A stretch of DNA of 50,645 bases from an uncultured bacterium (GTDB taxonomy: Bacteria; Bdellovibrionota_C; UBA2361; JANWWW01), in NCBI GenBank assembly GCA_938038205.1, contig CALHSA010000012.1:1-50645 (forward strand). Direction: 5' to 3'. The position numbers and the translations under genes were made by a program. The stretch's first letter is position 1. Every line of letters starts with the position of its first letter. Below, piece by piece: positions 27,026 through 35,083 of this stretch. Under the pieces are notes generated by a model, which was not told the DNA's origin, did not search any database, and saw only the letters and a program-made list of their open reading frames with translations.

Positions 27026-27160
27026 AGGCTAGACAAGGTCGGTAGGCCTTAAAAGCTCTGGAAGGTTCCGATATATTTTTCTACCTGAAAAGGTAGTTTA
27101 TTTTTGAAAAATATATTTAGGAAGCCTTCTTAGGAGGGGCATGTAAGGCCTGTCTGGCTT
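27026..27160 (+). ncRNA. Long rod-shaped structured RNA upstream of speD (6S-like RNA or regulatory leader)
   Basis: This non-coding stretch is more GC-rich than its surroundings and folds into one long rod. Paired elements from outside inward are GCTAGAC (27028) with GTCTGGC (27152), AGGCCTT (27044) with AAGGCCT (27145), an asymmetric internal bubble, GAAGG (27061) plus TTCC with GGAA plus CCTTC (27120-27129), ATATATTTTTC (27071) with GAAAAATATAT (27106), and an apical hairpin CTACCT-GAAA-AGGTAG (27081-27096). A 9-nt bulge sits at 27035-27043. A rod with a central bubble recalls 6S RNA, but position just before speD also fits an mRNA leader. I do not recognise a known riboswitch consensus. 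Confidence 0.65.
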
Positions 27161-27209
27161 TTCAAAATGTCTCAAATAAGATCGCTTCCAAGAGTTTTTC
27201 ATAATTTCA

Positions 27210-27234
27210 CTGCTAGAATTTTTGATTCTAGCAG
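27210..27234 (+). terminator. Perfect 10-bp hairpin just before speD (terminator or attenuator)
   Basis: CTGCTAGAAT and ATTCTAGCAG form a perfect 10-bp stem around a five-base loop, followed by GTTTTG. The T-tract is short, so termination would be partial. It lies only nine bases before the speD Shine-Dalgarno, placing it to end the upstream RNA or to control read-through into speD. Confidence 0.6.
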
Positions 27235-27255
27235 GTTTTGAGTTTGGAGGGTGTT

Positions 27256-27630
27256 ATGGAGGCTCTTGGTAGGCATTGTATTTGTGAGTTTTACAGCTGT
27301 GACCCTAAGCTTCTCAACAACTCAGCTTACCTAAGAAAGCTGTTTGTTGAGACGGCTAAGGATGCTGGGGCTACTATAGTTAAAGTTATTTTTCATAAGT
27401 TTAGCCCTTTTGGGGTATCAGGTGTAGTTGTAATAGCTGAGTCTCACCTTACAATTCACACATGGCCAGAGTTTGGATATGCAGCCGTAGATGTTTTCAC
27501 TTGCGGACATCTGATAAACAACACGGCTTTGGTTGAAAAACTTAAGCTGGGCCTACGGGCTGTAAATGCATCAGTTAGTGTGATAGAGAGAGGTATTCTA
27601 ATGTCAAATCAAAAGGCGGTTTTGAACTAG
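27256..27630 (+). CDS. speD: S-adenosylmethionine decarboxylase proenzyme (SpeH/SpeD type 1b)
   Basis: Pyruvoyl enzyme that decarboxylates SAM, giving the aminopropyl donor for spermidine. It is made as a proenzyme that cleaves itself before the Ser in VIAESHLTIHTWPEFGYAAVD, which is present here with the conserved Glu and His. Further motifs are the Cys in VFTCG and an N-terminal GRHCICEFYSCD. The ATG at 27256 is chosen because GGAGG stands at 27247-27251; a TTG at 27238 would include the hairpin-adjacent sequence and the SD. At 124 aa it is standard for the bacterial short form. speE follows after 11 bases. Confidence 0.95.
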   Translation: MEALGRHCICEFYSCDPKLLNNSAYLRKLFVETAKDAGATIVKVIFHKFSPFGVSGVVVIAESHLTIHTWPEFGYAAVDVFTCGHLINNTALVEKLKLGLRAVNASVSVIERGILMSNQKAVLN

Positions 27631-27641
27631 GTGAGTTAAGC

Positions 27642-28499
27642 TTGAGGGGTAAATATTTTTTTGTTGATAACTCACTGGAGCCGTATAGAAAGGAAATTTG
27701 GCAAATTGAGAGCATCTTATTCTCCGGAAAGTCAGAATTTCAAAAAATAGATGTAGTAAAGCTTGATAAACTGGGTAAAACCTTATTTTTGGATGAAGCA
27801 ATTCAGTTCTCTGAATTTGATGAAGCTCACTATCATGAGTTATTTGTTCACCCAGCTTCAGCTGTAATTAAACCAGAGAGGGTTTTAGTTTTAGGGGGAG
27901 GAGATGGTGGTTGTGTCAGAGAATTACTTAAGCATGAATCTGTCAAGGAGGTTATCGTTTGTGAAATAGATCCGATGGTTGTCGATGTCTCAAAAGAGTA
28001 TTTTCCTCAAATGGCAAACTCTTTCAATGACAAACGCGTTATTCTTGAGTTTCAGGATGCAAAAAAATTCATTGAATCGGATAATTCCATGTACGACCTA
28101 GTCTTGGTTGACCTAACCGATTTGGGAGAGCTTAGCTCCGCAATTTATAACGTGTCTTTTTACAGTTTGTTACAATCAAGACTATCGCCTAAAGGGGGTA
28201 CAGTCATTCAAACCTCGGGAGTATACTTTTTTGATGATGATGCATTTTCGGTTTACTCATTCATTAAAGACCTAAAAAAATTTTTTAAATTTATATCATT
28301 AAGCTACGTACCAGTTTTTTCTTATCCGGGAGCAGAGAATAGTTTCCTTTATTGTTCAAACGAATATGATTTTAGTAACTTAAGACTGCCCCCATTGTCT
28401 TTTGAAAGTACTCTTAGATTTTACACCACTCAATATGCTGAGAGTACTTTTAAATTAAATTCTTGGATTCAGAAAAAATTGAACAAAGCAAATTTGTAA
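27642..28499 (+). CDS. speE: Spermidine synthase (polyamine aminopropyltransferase)
   Basis: Transfers the aminopropyl group of decarboxylated SAM to putrescine, producing spermidine. Motifs: FLDEAIQFSEFDEAHYHELFVHP near residue 47, the SAM-like binding loop VLVLGGGDGGCVRELL (~83), CEIDPMVV, and the catalytic-site VLVDLTD (usually D-x-x-D-P; here Asp-Leu-Thr-Asp without Pro). The start is TTG at 27642, with no better ATG. The last 50 bases overlap the convergent mpl. Together with speD this is a minimal spermidine operon; a putrescine source is not in the window. Confidence 0.92.
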   Translation: MRGKYFFVDNSLEPYRKEIWQIESILFSGKSEFQKIDVVKLDKLGKTLFLDEAIQFSEFDEAHYHELFVHPASAVIKPERVLVLGGGDGGCVRELLKHESVKEVIVCEIDPMVVDVSKEYFPQMANSFNDKRVILEFQDAKKFIESDNSMYDLVLVDLTDLGELSSAIYNVSFYSLLQSRLSPKGGTVIQTSGVYFFDDDAFSVYSFIKDLKKFFKFISLSYVPVFSYPGAENSFLYCSNEYDFSNLRLPPLSFESTLRFYTTQYAESTFKLNSWIQKKLNKANL

Positions 28500-29889
28500 T
28501 GTTATCAAATGAGCCATTAGACATAACACATACTACCCATTTTTCATTTTTGTCGAGATCTTTTAAACATCGCATAATTTCCTCTTGATTAACTTCATAT
28601 ATTTCCCTGCCTTTTTTCCCAGCAAGCTTGATTACCCTAGTAGCATCCAACATGTTTGAAGGATCATCATTAAATCGAACTATAGGTCGTTTAATGTACA
28701 GCATATCAGCATTAAAGAAAGATTCTGAGTACTCCTCCTCAAAAAGCTTGCTTCGAGAGGTATTTGTCCTAGGTTCAAAAAAAACGCATATTTTGTATCC
28801 CTTAAATCGATCTTTAATTGCTTCTAAACCACTTTTAACTTCTCTTGGGTGATGAGCAAAATCATCAATAAGAACAAAGTTATCTGAGTTAAAAATTATT
28901 TCAAGTCGTTTTTTGAGTGGATTAAAGTTCATCAGATCGTGATTAATTAAGCTTTTACCAAATCTCTCTAAGGTTAATTTGCATGCTAAAACTGCCGCTA
29001 AAATGTTTTCATAGTTATGTCTACCAAAAAGGTGTGTCTTCACTTTATACTCAGTTTCAAATATCTTAACTAGTATCTCAGACGCTTGTAGATCAATTTC
29101 ATACCTATAATTTTTATTTGGGTACTCAAAAATCTCTATGTTTGAGGGAATTTCCTTCTCTAATTTTTTAAGTGATTGAGAGTGTATTATTACTGTTTTC
29201 AGACTAGGTGTCTCTCTAATTAGCTTACAAAAATTCTTAAGGTAAGCCTCTTCATTTGGAAATATATCTCTATGATCAAAATCCAAAGGAAGAACTAAAA
29301 GTAATGAAGGTTTATAGTAAAAAAATTTCGAAAATTTTGCATAAAAAGCACTGTCATATTCATCTCCTTCAATCACAGCTAACTCTTGACTTTGTAATTT
29401 AATTTTGGGCTCGTAGTTTTTCCCTACAGCTCCAACAAAGTAATTAACAGGCAAGGAATTAGACTCTAGTAAATGCGCAATTAAAGCTGTTGTTGTCGAT
29501 TTACCATGCGTTCCACTAACAACTATTCTGAAACGCACATCTAGTATTAGATCTAAAAGAAGCTTAGGGAAGGAACAGAAAGGTATTCTCTTAGCTTCTA
29601 GTTTTGGTAAGGCAAGATGATTACGAGTCACACTATTTCCAATAACAACAAAGCCAATATCATCAAAAGGAATCTGATCAACATCATTAATGACTTCTAT
29701 TCCAACGTTTTTTAGAAGAGTCAAAGCCGGATCGTAAATACTTAAATCATATCCAAGGACCCTATATTCAAGAGTTTTTAAAAGATACGCAGCCTGACAC
29801 ATACCAATCCCTCCTACCCCCAAGATAAGTACATTTTTGCCTTTCTCGGCAAACCTGATATCTGATTCATTATCAATCGTAAAGTACAT
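28450..29889 (-). CDS. mpl: UDP-N-acetylmuramate:murein tripeptide ligase Mpl
   Basis: Mur-ligase family enzyme that joins the recycled tripeptide L-Ala-gamma-D-Glu-meso-DAP to UDP-MurNAc. It has GVGGIGMCQAAYLL at the N-terminus, the ATP loop VSGTHGKSTTTALIAHLL (~128), and VIEGDEYDSAFYAKFSKFFYYKP, whose EGDEYD..F pattern is diagnostic for Mpl rather than MurC. DFDHRDIF, FGRHNYENILAA and DDFAHHPREVK follow. 479 aa is normal. It is the last gene of a minus-strand group with a VWA protein and a coiled-coil protein, separated by two bases from the latter. It pairs functionally with ldcA at 15422-16240. Confidence 0.93.
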   Translation of the reverse strand: MYFTIDNESDIRFAEKGKNVLILGVGGIGMCQAAYLLKTLEYRVLGYDLSIYDPALTLLKNVGIEVINDVDQIPFDDIGFVVIGNSVTRNHLALPKLEAKRIPFCSFPKLLLDLILDVRFRIVVSGTHGKSTTTALIAHLLESNSLPVNYFVGAVGKNYEPKIKLQSQELAVIEGDEYDSAFYAKFSKFFYYKPSLLLVLPLDFDHRDIFPNEEAYLKNFCKLIRETPSLKTVIIHSQSLKKLEKEIPSNIEIFEYPNKNYRYEIDLQASEILVKIFETEYKVKTHLFGRHNYENILAAVLACKLTLERFGKSLINHDLMNFNPLKKRLEIIFNSDNFVLIDDFAHHPREVKSGLEAIKDRFKGYKICVFFEPRTNTSRSKLFEEEYSESFFNADMLYIKRPIVRFNDDPSNMLDATRVIKLAGKKGREIYEVNQEEIMRCLKDLDKNEKWVVCVMSNGSFDNITNLLCSIFSESKNLI

Positions 29890-29891
29890 CT

Positions 29892-30521
29892 CTAAACCTC
29901 CAACTCTCCAAATCTTTCAAACAGTTCCGCAAACTCAATATCTAAAGCATCAAATCTTGTCTTAAGATTTCGAATTACCTCTAAACTATTGTTAAAAATA
30001 GGTTCAAAAAGATTGATTTCTTTAATTACATCGCTAAATAACTGATCAACATTCTCAAGTTCAGTTTGATTTCCTAAGTTTTGTAAACTCTCCTTCCAAA
30101 TAGCCTCTTTTTCACTCAAGCTTTTACATGATGCAGCAATTGAATCCCAGTTAGTGTTAAAAGATTTTAAAATGTCACGGGTTTCTAAAGAGCTGCTCTC
30201 AAGCTCCTGCTCAATATCCGTAAACTCCCTTAGTCGGTTTTCAAGAGAAACCTGCTCAATTGAACTTATATTCAACTTACTCTTCTCATGAAGCAGAATA
30301 CTATTATACTCTTTAATTAGTGATACCAACTCTTCTGCTTCATTCATGTGAATTAGGGCGTTTATTTCACTTTTTAAATCATATAGGGTATTCTCAAAAT
30401 TATTCAGTTTATTTAAAACCTCAGAGATTTGATTAGAGTTATCTCTATTCTTTTTAATCCCTAAATAGAGGCCGCCTGAAATAAGGCAAGAAACGAGAAA
30501 AGAAACTAAAACCTCAAACAT
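29892..30521 (-). CDS. Membrane-anchored coiled-coil protein of unknown function
   Basis: A single N-terminal membrane helix (FEVLVSFLVSCLISGGLYLGI) is followed by about 180 residues rich in Glu, Leu, Asn and Ser that are nearly all helical, probably coiled coil, with no recognisable domain. I prefer ATG 30521; an in-frame ATG at 30548 would add nine residues and lengthen the overlap with the VWA gene. It lies between the VWA protein and mpl with overlapping or touching ends, so all three are likely one operon. Its partner may be the VWA protein; this is inferred only from position. Confidence 0.65.
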   Translation of the reverse strand: MFEVLVSFLVSCLISGGLYLGIKKNRDNSNQISEVLNKLNNFENTLYDLKSEINALIHMNEAEELVSLIKEYNSILLHEKSKLNISSIEQVSLENRLREFTDIEQELESSSLETRDILKSFNTNWDSIAASCKSLSEKEAIWKESLQNLGNQTELENVDQLFSDVIKEINLFEPIFNNSLEVIRNLKTRFDALDIEFAELFERFGELEV

Positions 30522-32160
30522 TATTAACCTCTCTTTCAGATAAAGCAATTAATAATTCATCGGGGCCCTTTCTTTTAAGGCTATCAATCTCAAGTTTCAG
30601 GGTTTCTAATGAATCTTCAAAATCGAAAGCTAAGTCGAGCTGCTTGTTTTGATTTAAATGTACTTGCATAAAATAAAAGAGAGTTGACAGTAAAATTGAA
30701 GTAACAACTCCTGTAAGAACGTAAAAAAAGTTAAATGTTTTGTTAGTCTGAGTAGGTTGAATAAGCAGATCCTCCGATATAAGTATGCGCCTAGCAAAGG
30801 ATAAATTATTTTTACCTGATCTACCGTAACCATTAATAGTTACAGACTGTGGTAATTTTTCACCAAAATGGACAAAAAAATGAGTTGAAGATAGCTTTGT
30901 AACCTCCAACTCAGGGTTTATGCTTAAATTTCTAATCTCATCAACACCTTTGAAACCAATAACTAACCCCTTCTCGCTTATTTTGTGACCCTTTAGGAGT
31001 GTGGCTCCAACTTTAGGATCAAGTACTTCAATGATTTTACCTCTTACATAAACTGTGTAATTTAGCTCTTTTCGAAAGAAAGGGAAGTTAACCTCTACAT
31101 TAATTAAAAAATCGCCTTCATCCTCGAATGCAAGCTCACCGTTAAAAGAGAATTGATTTGGGTCAAAACTAAGCTCGAAAGTTTTAATAGGATCACCAAG
31201 TAAATTTTTATTGAACACCTTAACTATGCCACTTCCTATTGATAAGAGATCAATAAAAGCAAGTCTGTAACCATTGTTCTCAAAATAGGCGCTTAAAGTT
31301 AAGTTCTGTCCCACCATAGCTTTCGTTGGCGCTTTTATTTTTAATTCAATCCCCTCAATTACACTCATTTTTTCATTTACCTGAAGGAGCCATTTGCCAG
31401 GGTTCCAAAGTGGTAAAAAACACAAATTATCAGTTAAATATGCTGAGTTTGATATCTCAGATCGGGATAAAAACTTAAATTTAGGATCAAAAATTTTAAG
31501 ATCACTACAATCTGACCTAGAAATAATTATACCTGGTAAATTTAAACTAGACACTTCCACTTCCCTGAGATTCCCTAGTTGCAGATCTGGATAAAAGTTG
31601 CTCAGAATTAGGTTAATTAAATCTTTTTTAAAAGCACTCGAATTTGAAAACTTAAACAAAGCACCCTTGGTAACAAAAGCCAACTTTTCGAGCAATAAAG
31701 AGCCTTCCCCAAAAACCACAGGATAAATTTGAGTACCCTTCTCTCTTAAATCTTTGAGCAAAATGTTTATTTCACTTGAAGCTGAATCGGCATCAGAGAA
31801 TAGACCATCTGTAAACATTAAAATTAATTTTGGCCCACCTTCCCTGAAATATTTTAAGGTGTTTGTTATTTTATCGTCATTCTGAGATATTTCCAGTAGG
31901 TGAAAAATGCCTTTTACTCGATCAGACATACTCTCATCAACTGTCGTGACAGGAATTATTTGTTTAACCTCGTCACTAAAGCTAACTGACTCAAGTCTTA
32001 TACCTTGAGGTAGTGCAATGATTAAGTCCTCTATAAAGTCATAAACTTCAGTATTTATGCCTGCTAATTTTGCCGACGCCGAATTATCAACCGCTATTGT
32101 AAGAATTCTTGTTTCAGTACAAACAAAAATAATTGAAAAAATCAAAAACCTAAGAAACAT
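30514..32160 (-). CDS. Exported VWA-domain protein with C-terminal membrane helix
   Basis: An N-terminal hydrophobic segment (FLRFLIFSIIFVC) precedes a von Willebrand factor A domain. Its metal site (MIDAS) is visible as AVDNSAS (DxSxS, residue ~26) and MFTDGLFSDA (~130). After ~200 residues follow beta-rich regions without a named family, then a second helix near residue 500 (FFYVLTGVVTSILLSTLFYFM) and a short charged cytoplasmic tail. The layout resembles BatA/BatB-type membrane VWA proteins. The ATG at 32160 is chosen; an upstream TTG at 32181 would add seven residues before the signal. No AAA+ MoxR gene is nearby, which argues against a full Bat operon. Confidence 0.8.
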   Translation of the reverse strand: MFLRFLIFSIIFVCTETRILTIAVDNSASAKLAGINTEVYDFIEDLIIALPQGIRLESVSFSDEVKQIIPVTTVDESMSDRVKGIFHLLEISQNDDKITNTLKYFREGGPKLILMFTDGLFSDADSASSEINILLKDLREKGTQIYPVVFGEGSLLLEKLAFVTKGALFKFSNSSAFKKDLINLILSNFYPDLQLGNLREVEVSSLNLPGIIISRSDCSDLKIFDPKFKFLSRSEISNSAYLTDNLCFLPLWNPGKWLLQVNEKMSVIEGIELKIKAPTKAMVGQNLTLSAYFENNGYRLAFIDLLSIGSGIVKVFNKNLLGDPIKTFELSFDPNQFSFNGELAFEDEGDFLINVEVNFPFFRKELNYTVYVRGKIIEVLDPKVGATLLKGHKISEKGLVIGFKGVDEIRNLSINPELEVTKLSSTHFFVHFGEKLPQSVTINGYGRSGKNNLSFARRILISEDLLIQPTQTNKTFNFFYVLTGVVTSILLSTLFYFMQVHLNQNKQLDLAFDFEDSLETLKLEIDSLKRKGPDELLIALSEREVNNV

Positions 32161-32283
32161 GAACAATTGAAATTCTATCAAAATTTAAGTGAGATTTTCT
32201 CTCAGAGATTTTTTAAAAAAATTCAGCATCCCTTTTTATTACTCTGTTATCATTAAAGATAGAGCCTCAATAGTAGAGTTAAA

Positions 32284-33930
32284 ATGAAAATTAGAATTTT
32301 TGGAACTTTGTTTCTGTTGTGTCTCAGTCAGTATTTAGTGGGAGTACCAGATACTTGCAGGTTACTAACACCTGAAGAAATTGAAGATTTAATACAAAGA
32401 AATCCTCCTTGCCCTGAAGGTTTCTCTCTTTCGGGGGGAGCATGTCCAAGTAATTGCCAGAATATTACTGAATGTGATTATGTTGGAGATAATCCTCCGA
32501 CACCACCAGAGGGTCACTACTGGGATTGCGAAATACTGCCAAGCTCTAATCGCTCTTGCAAAGATACCAGCTTTCCAACTTACCAATGTAACGATGGGAC
32601 CTACCGTAATTCCCCAGGATGCTGTTTTGGACCTGGTTATCCAAGTGGCACCAGATGCTGCAAATTAAAAAGAGGAGGCTGTTATATTTCAGGGGGAAGC
32701 TGCGCTTTCGGGTTTAATACACATTTATACCAGAGATGTTCATCAGTATCGGGTTGTCAGCCCGGTTGTCCTGCAGGATTTCAATTTTACAGTACTCAAC
32801 AAAACAACCAGGAATGCTATCCCAAGTCTTGGTCTAATTTTTGTTTCGATTTTGGTTCGGGTACTAACTGTCCCTCTGATACATGGGGTTGCTGTAGCAG
32901 TGCTGACTCAACTTTAGGCTACTGCTGTAGACCACAAGATAATACTCAGAATACCTCTAACAGTCAAAACACATCTAACTTTAATACACAAAACTCATCC
33001 AACACTCCTAACACCCAGAATACCTCTAATAGTCAAAACACATCTAACTCTAACACACAAAACACATCCAACTCTTCTAATAGCCAGAATACCTCTAACA
33101 GTCAAAACACTTCTAACTCTAACACACAAAACTCATCCAACACTCCTAATACCCAGAATACCTCTAACAGTCAAAACACTTCTAACTCTAACACACAAAA
33201 CTCATCCAACTCTTCTAATACCCAGAATACTTCTAACAGTCAAAACACTTCTAACTCTAACACACAAAACTCATCCAACACTCCTAATACCCAGGATCCT
33301 TCTGTAACGCCTAATAATCAGACTGGAAGCACGGGAACCCCGTCAAACTCTCAAACACCAAGACCAACAAACTGTAGTTTTCCTTGTATCACTACACCAA
33401 CTATTGTAAAAATTCCTTATAATTGTAAAGGAGTTGACCTATCAGTAAAACTCACATTACTTGATGAAATACTCAGAAATTATACCTACTCCGTCGCATT
33501 TAAACGAACCGAACATATTTGTAAACTAGCAATGCTTTACAAACAAATGCCCCCAAACACCTTAGCTAAACTTAAAAGAGAGATACGAAAAACTAAAAGT
33601 TTGGCAAACACAAAAATGTATTTAGCTTCTCAAAATATACTGGAAATGAGTATATATCCAATTGTTGAGTGCGAACCAGGTGCGCAATGCCAGCTTATAG
33701 ATCATCCTGGCTACAGTAGTTTTATTAGAAACTACACTGACTTTGTTAAAAGTTTAAGAAAAACTTACAACCTATGCCTAAAATCAGCCCCTTTACCTTT
33801 CTTTGTCAGACAAAATTATACAGGAAAATATGCAGCAACCTTCCTTGCATTCCATATAATACCGATGATTGAAAAATCAGTAAAAAAGATACACAGTCAG
33901 ATTCCAAGTAAAATATATAAGTGTAATTAA
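32284..33930 (+). CDS. Exported Cys-rich protein with Asn-rich tandem repeats and C-terminal four-Cys domain
   Basis: The ATG at 32284 starts a clear signal peptide (MKIRIFGTLFLLCLSQYLVG). Residues ~20-218 are extremely Cys-rich with spaced CC and CxxC pairs and Gly/Pro, like a disulfide-rich extracellular module; I cannot name it. Residues ~220-334 are five 23-residue repeats built from NTQNTSN units. After a short Pro/Thr linker a helical C-terminal domain (~365-548) follows with cysteines spaced C-81-C-5-C-77-C and one further residue to the stop. This spacing recurs in the genes at 2-754 and 47867-48889. The protein is probably secreted or on the surface, where disulfides can form. Function unknown. 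Confidence 0.8.
   Translation: MKIRIFGTLFLLCLSQYLVGVPDTCRLLTPEEIEDLIQRNPPCPEGFSLSGGACPSNCQNITECDYVGDNPPTPPEGHYWDCEILPSSNRSCKDTSFPTYQCNDGTYRNSPGCCFGPGYPSGTRCCKLKRGGCYISGGSCAFGFNTHLYQRCSSVSGCQPGCPAGFQFYSTQQNNQECYPKSWSNFCFDFGSGTNCPSDTWGCCSSADSTLGYCCRPQDNTQNTSNSQNTSNFNTQNSSNTPNTQNTSNSQNTSNSNTQNTSNSSNSQNTSNSQNTSNSNTQNSSNTPNTQNTSNSQNTSNSNTQNSSNSSNTQNTSNSQNTSNSNTQNSSNTPNTQDPSVTPNNQTGSTGTPSNSQTPRPTNCSFPCITTPTIVKIPYNCKGVDLSVKLTLLDEILRNYTYSVAFKRTEHICKLAMLYKQMPPNTLAKLKREIRKTKSLANTKMYLASQNILEMSIYPIVECEPGAQCQLIDHPGYSSFIRNYTDFVKSLRKTYNLCLKSAPLPFFVRQNYTGKYAATFLAFHIIPMIEKSVKKIHSQIPSKIYKCN
32941..33285 (+). repeat. Five in-frame 69-bp tandem repeats (23-residue Asn/Ser/Thr/Gln repeat)
   Basis: Each unit codes for an NTQNTSNSQNTSN-type segment and ends in NTP or NSS. 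The endings alternate TP, SS, TP, SS, TP, so there is a 138-bp higher-order period. The units are nearly identical at base level, so gain or loss of copies is likely and would stay in frame. Many N-x-S/T sequons occur. Confidence 0.9.
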
Positions 33931-33967
33931 TTCCTGAGTGTTAAGTTAAACTCAAAAACTTTTGCCA

Positions 33968-35050
33968 TCAATTTTTCCTTAAAAATGTTGGAATTTCACC
34001 ACTGTCATCTGGAGATAATGAGAGCTTACGAGTTAGAAAACTTAAAGAACCCTCGTTATTTTTTAAGTTTCTGTAATCTTGCTGTTGAGCGGAAAAATTG
34101 CTATCCCCAAGACCTGTCGCAATTACAGTAATCCTAACCGTGTCTACTAAATTAGGATCTATAACCATTCCCCAAATAATGTTAGCATCAGGATGGGCTC
34201 TTGATTGAATTAGTTCTGCAGCCTCAGTAACCTCTTGAAGTGTTACATCAGGTGAGCTGGTTATGTTCAAAAGCACCCCTTTGGCTCCATCGATGGATAG
34301 ATCTTCTAATAAAGGCGATGATATCGCTTTTTCAGCAGCTTCTACGGCTCTATTCTCACCCTTAGCCTCTCCTGTACCCATTAATGCCATTCCCATCTCC
34401 TGCATTACTGCTTTAACATCTGCGAAATCAACATTAACCAAGCCTTCAAACACTATTAAATCAGAGATACCTCTAACCGCTTGATACAAAACATCATCCG
34501 CTTTTTTAAAGGCATCAAGCAAACTGGAGCTCCTCCCTGAAATACTCAATAACCTTTGATTTGGAATTACGATTAAAGTGTCAACGTTATTTTTTAAACT
34601 TTGCAAACCTAATTCAGCATTCTTCGCCCTTCTTTTACCTTCAAAATTGAAAGGTTTAGTGACCACGGCAACTGTTAATGCTCCAATCTTTTTAGCAACC
34701 TCTGCAACAACTGAAGCCCCTAGCGTACCAGTTCCTCCACCCATACCCGCTGTAACAAAAACCAAATCAGCTCCCGATAAAGCAGCTTCTATATCTTGAA
34801 CAGATTCTCTTGCAGCTTGTTCACCTATAGAAGGATCTGCACCAGCACCCAGTCCTTTAGTAATACCTACACCAAGCTGAATTTTTCTCTCAGCTAATGA
34901 GCTTTTAAGTTGCTGACTATCGGTGTTAGCAACTATAAACTCAACCCCCTCTAAACCACTCTTAATCATGTTATTAACTGCATTAACCCCTGCTCCTCCT
35001 ATTCCAAGTACTTTTATTACTGCCCTATTACTAAATTCTTCAAAGCTCAT
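33968..35050 (-). CDS. ftsZ: Cell division protein FtsZ
   Basis: Tubulin-like GTPase forming the Z ring. The start ATG at 35050 gives [28 protein letters not shown]; the GTP signature is [16 protein letters not shown] (residue ~97). The T7 loop is around [11 protein letters not shown] (~205). After the core a short variable linker leads to a C-terminal conserved peptide, IPTFLRKN, which in other bacteria binds FtsA, ZipA and other partners. Length 360 aa. It is the last gene of the murC-murB-ftsQ-ORF-ftsZ cluster. The intact C-terminal peptide is notable because no full ftsA precedes it. Confidence 0.98.
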   Translation of the reverse strand: MSFEEFSNRAVIKVLGIGGAGVNAVNNMIKSGLEGVEFIVANTDSQQLKSSLAERKIQLGVGITKGLGAGADPSIGEQAARESVQDIEAALSGADLVFVTAGMGGGTGTLGASVVAEVAKKIGALTVAVVTKPFNFEGKRRAKNAELGLQSLKNNVDTLIVIPNQRLLSISGRSSSLLDAFKKADDVLYQAVRGISDLIVFEGLVNVDFADVKAVMQEMGMALMGTGEAKGENRAVEAAEKAISSPLLEDLSIDGAKGVLLNITSSPDVTLQEVTEAAELIQSRAHPDANIIWGMVIDPNLVDTVRITVIATGLGDSNFSAQQQDYRNLKNNEGSLSFLTRKLSLSPDDSGEIPTFLRKN

Positions 35051-35083
35051 GAAACACTATTTTATTAGGGGCAAAAATCTAAT

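Noticed and set aside
27026-27160. Signal recognition particle RNA
   Set aside because: The rod has a GAAA-capped hairpin and lacks the conserved SRP apical region with the GGAA loop and flanking asymmetric bulges.
32941-33285. CRISPR array
   Set aside because: The repeats are directly adjacent with no unique spacers and are fully coding in a long signal-peptide protein.
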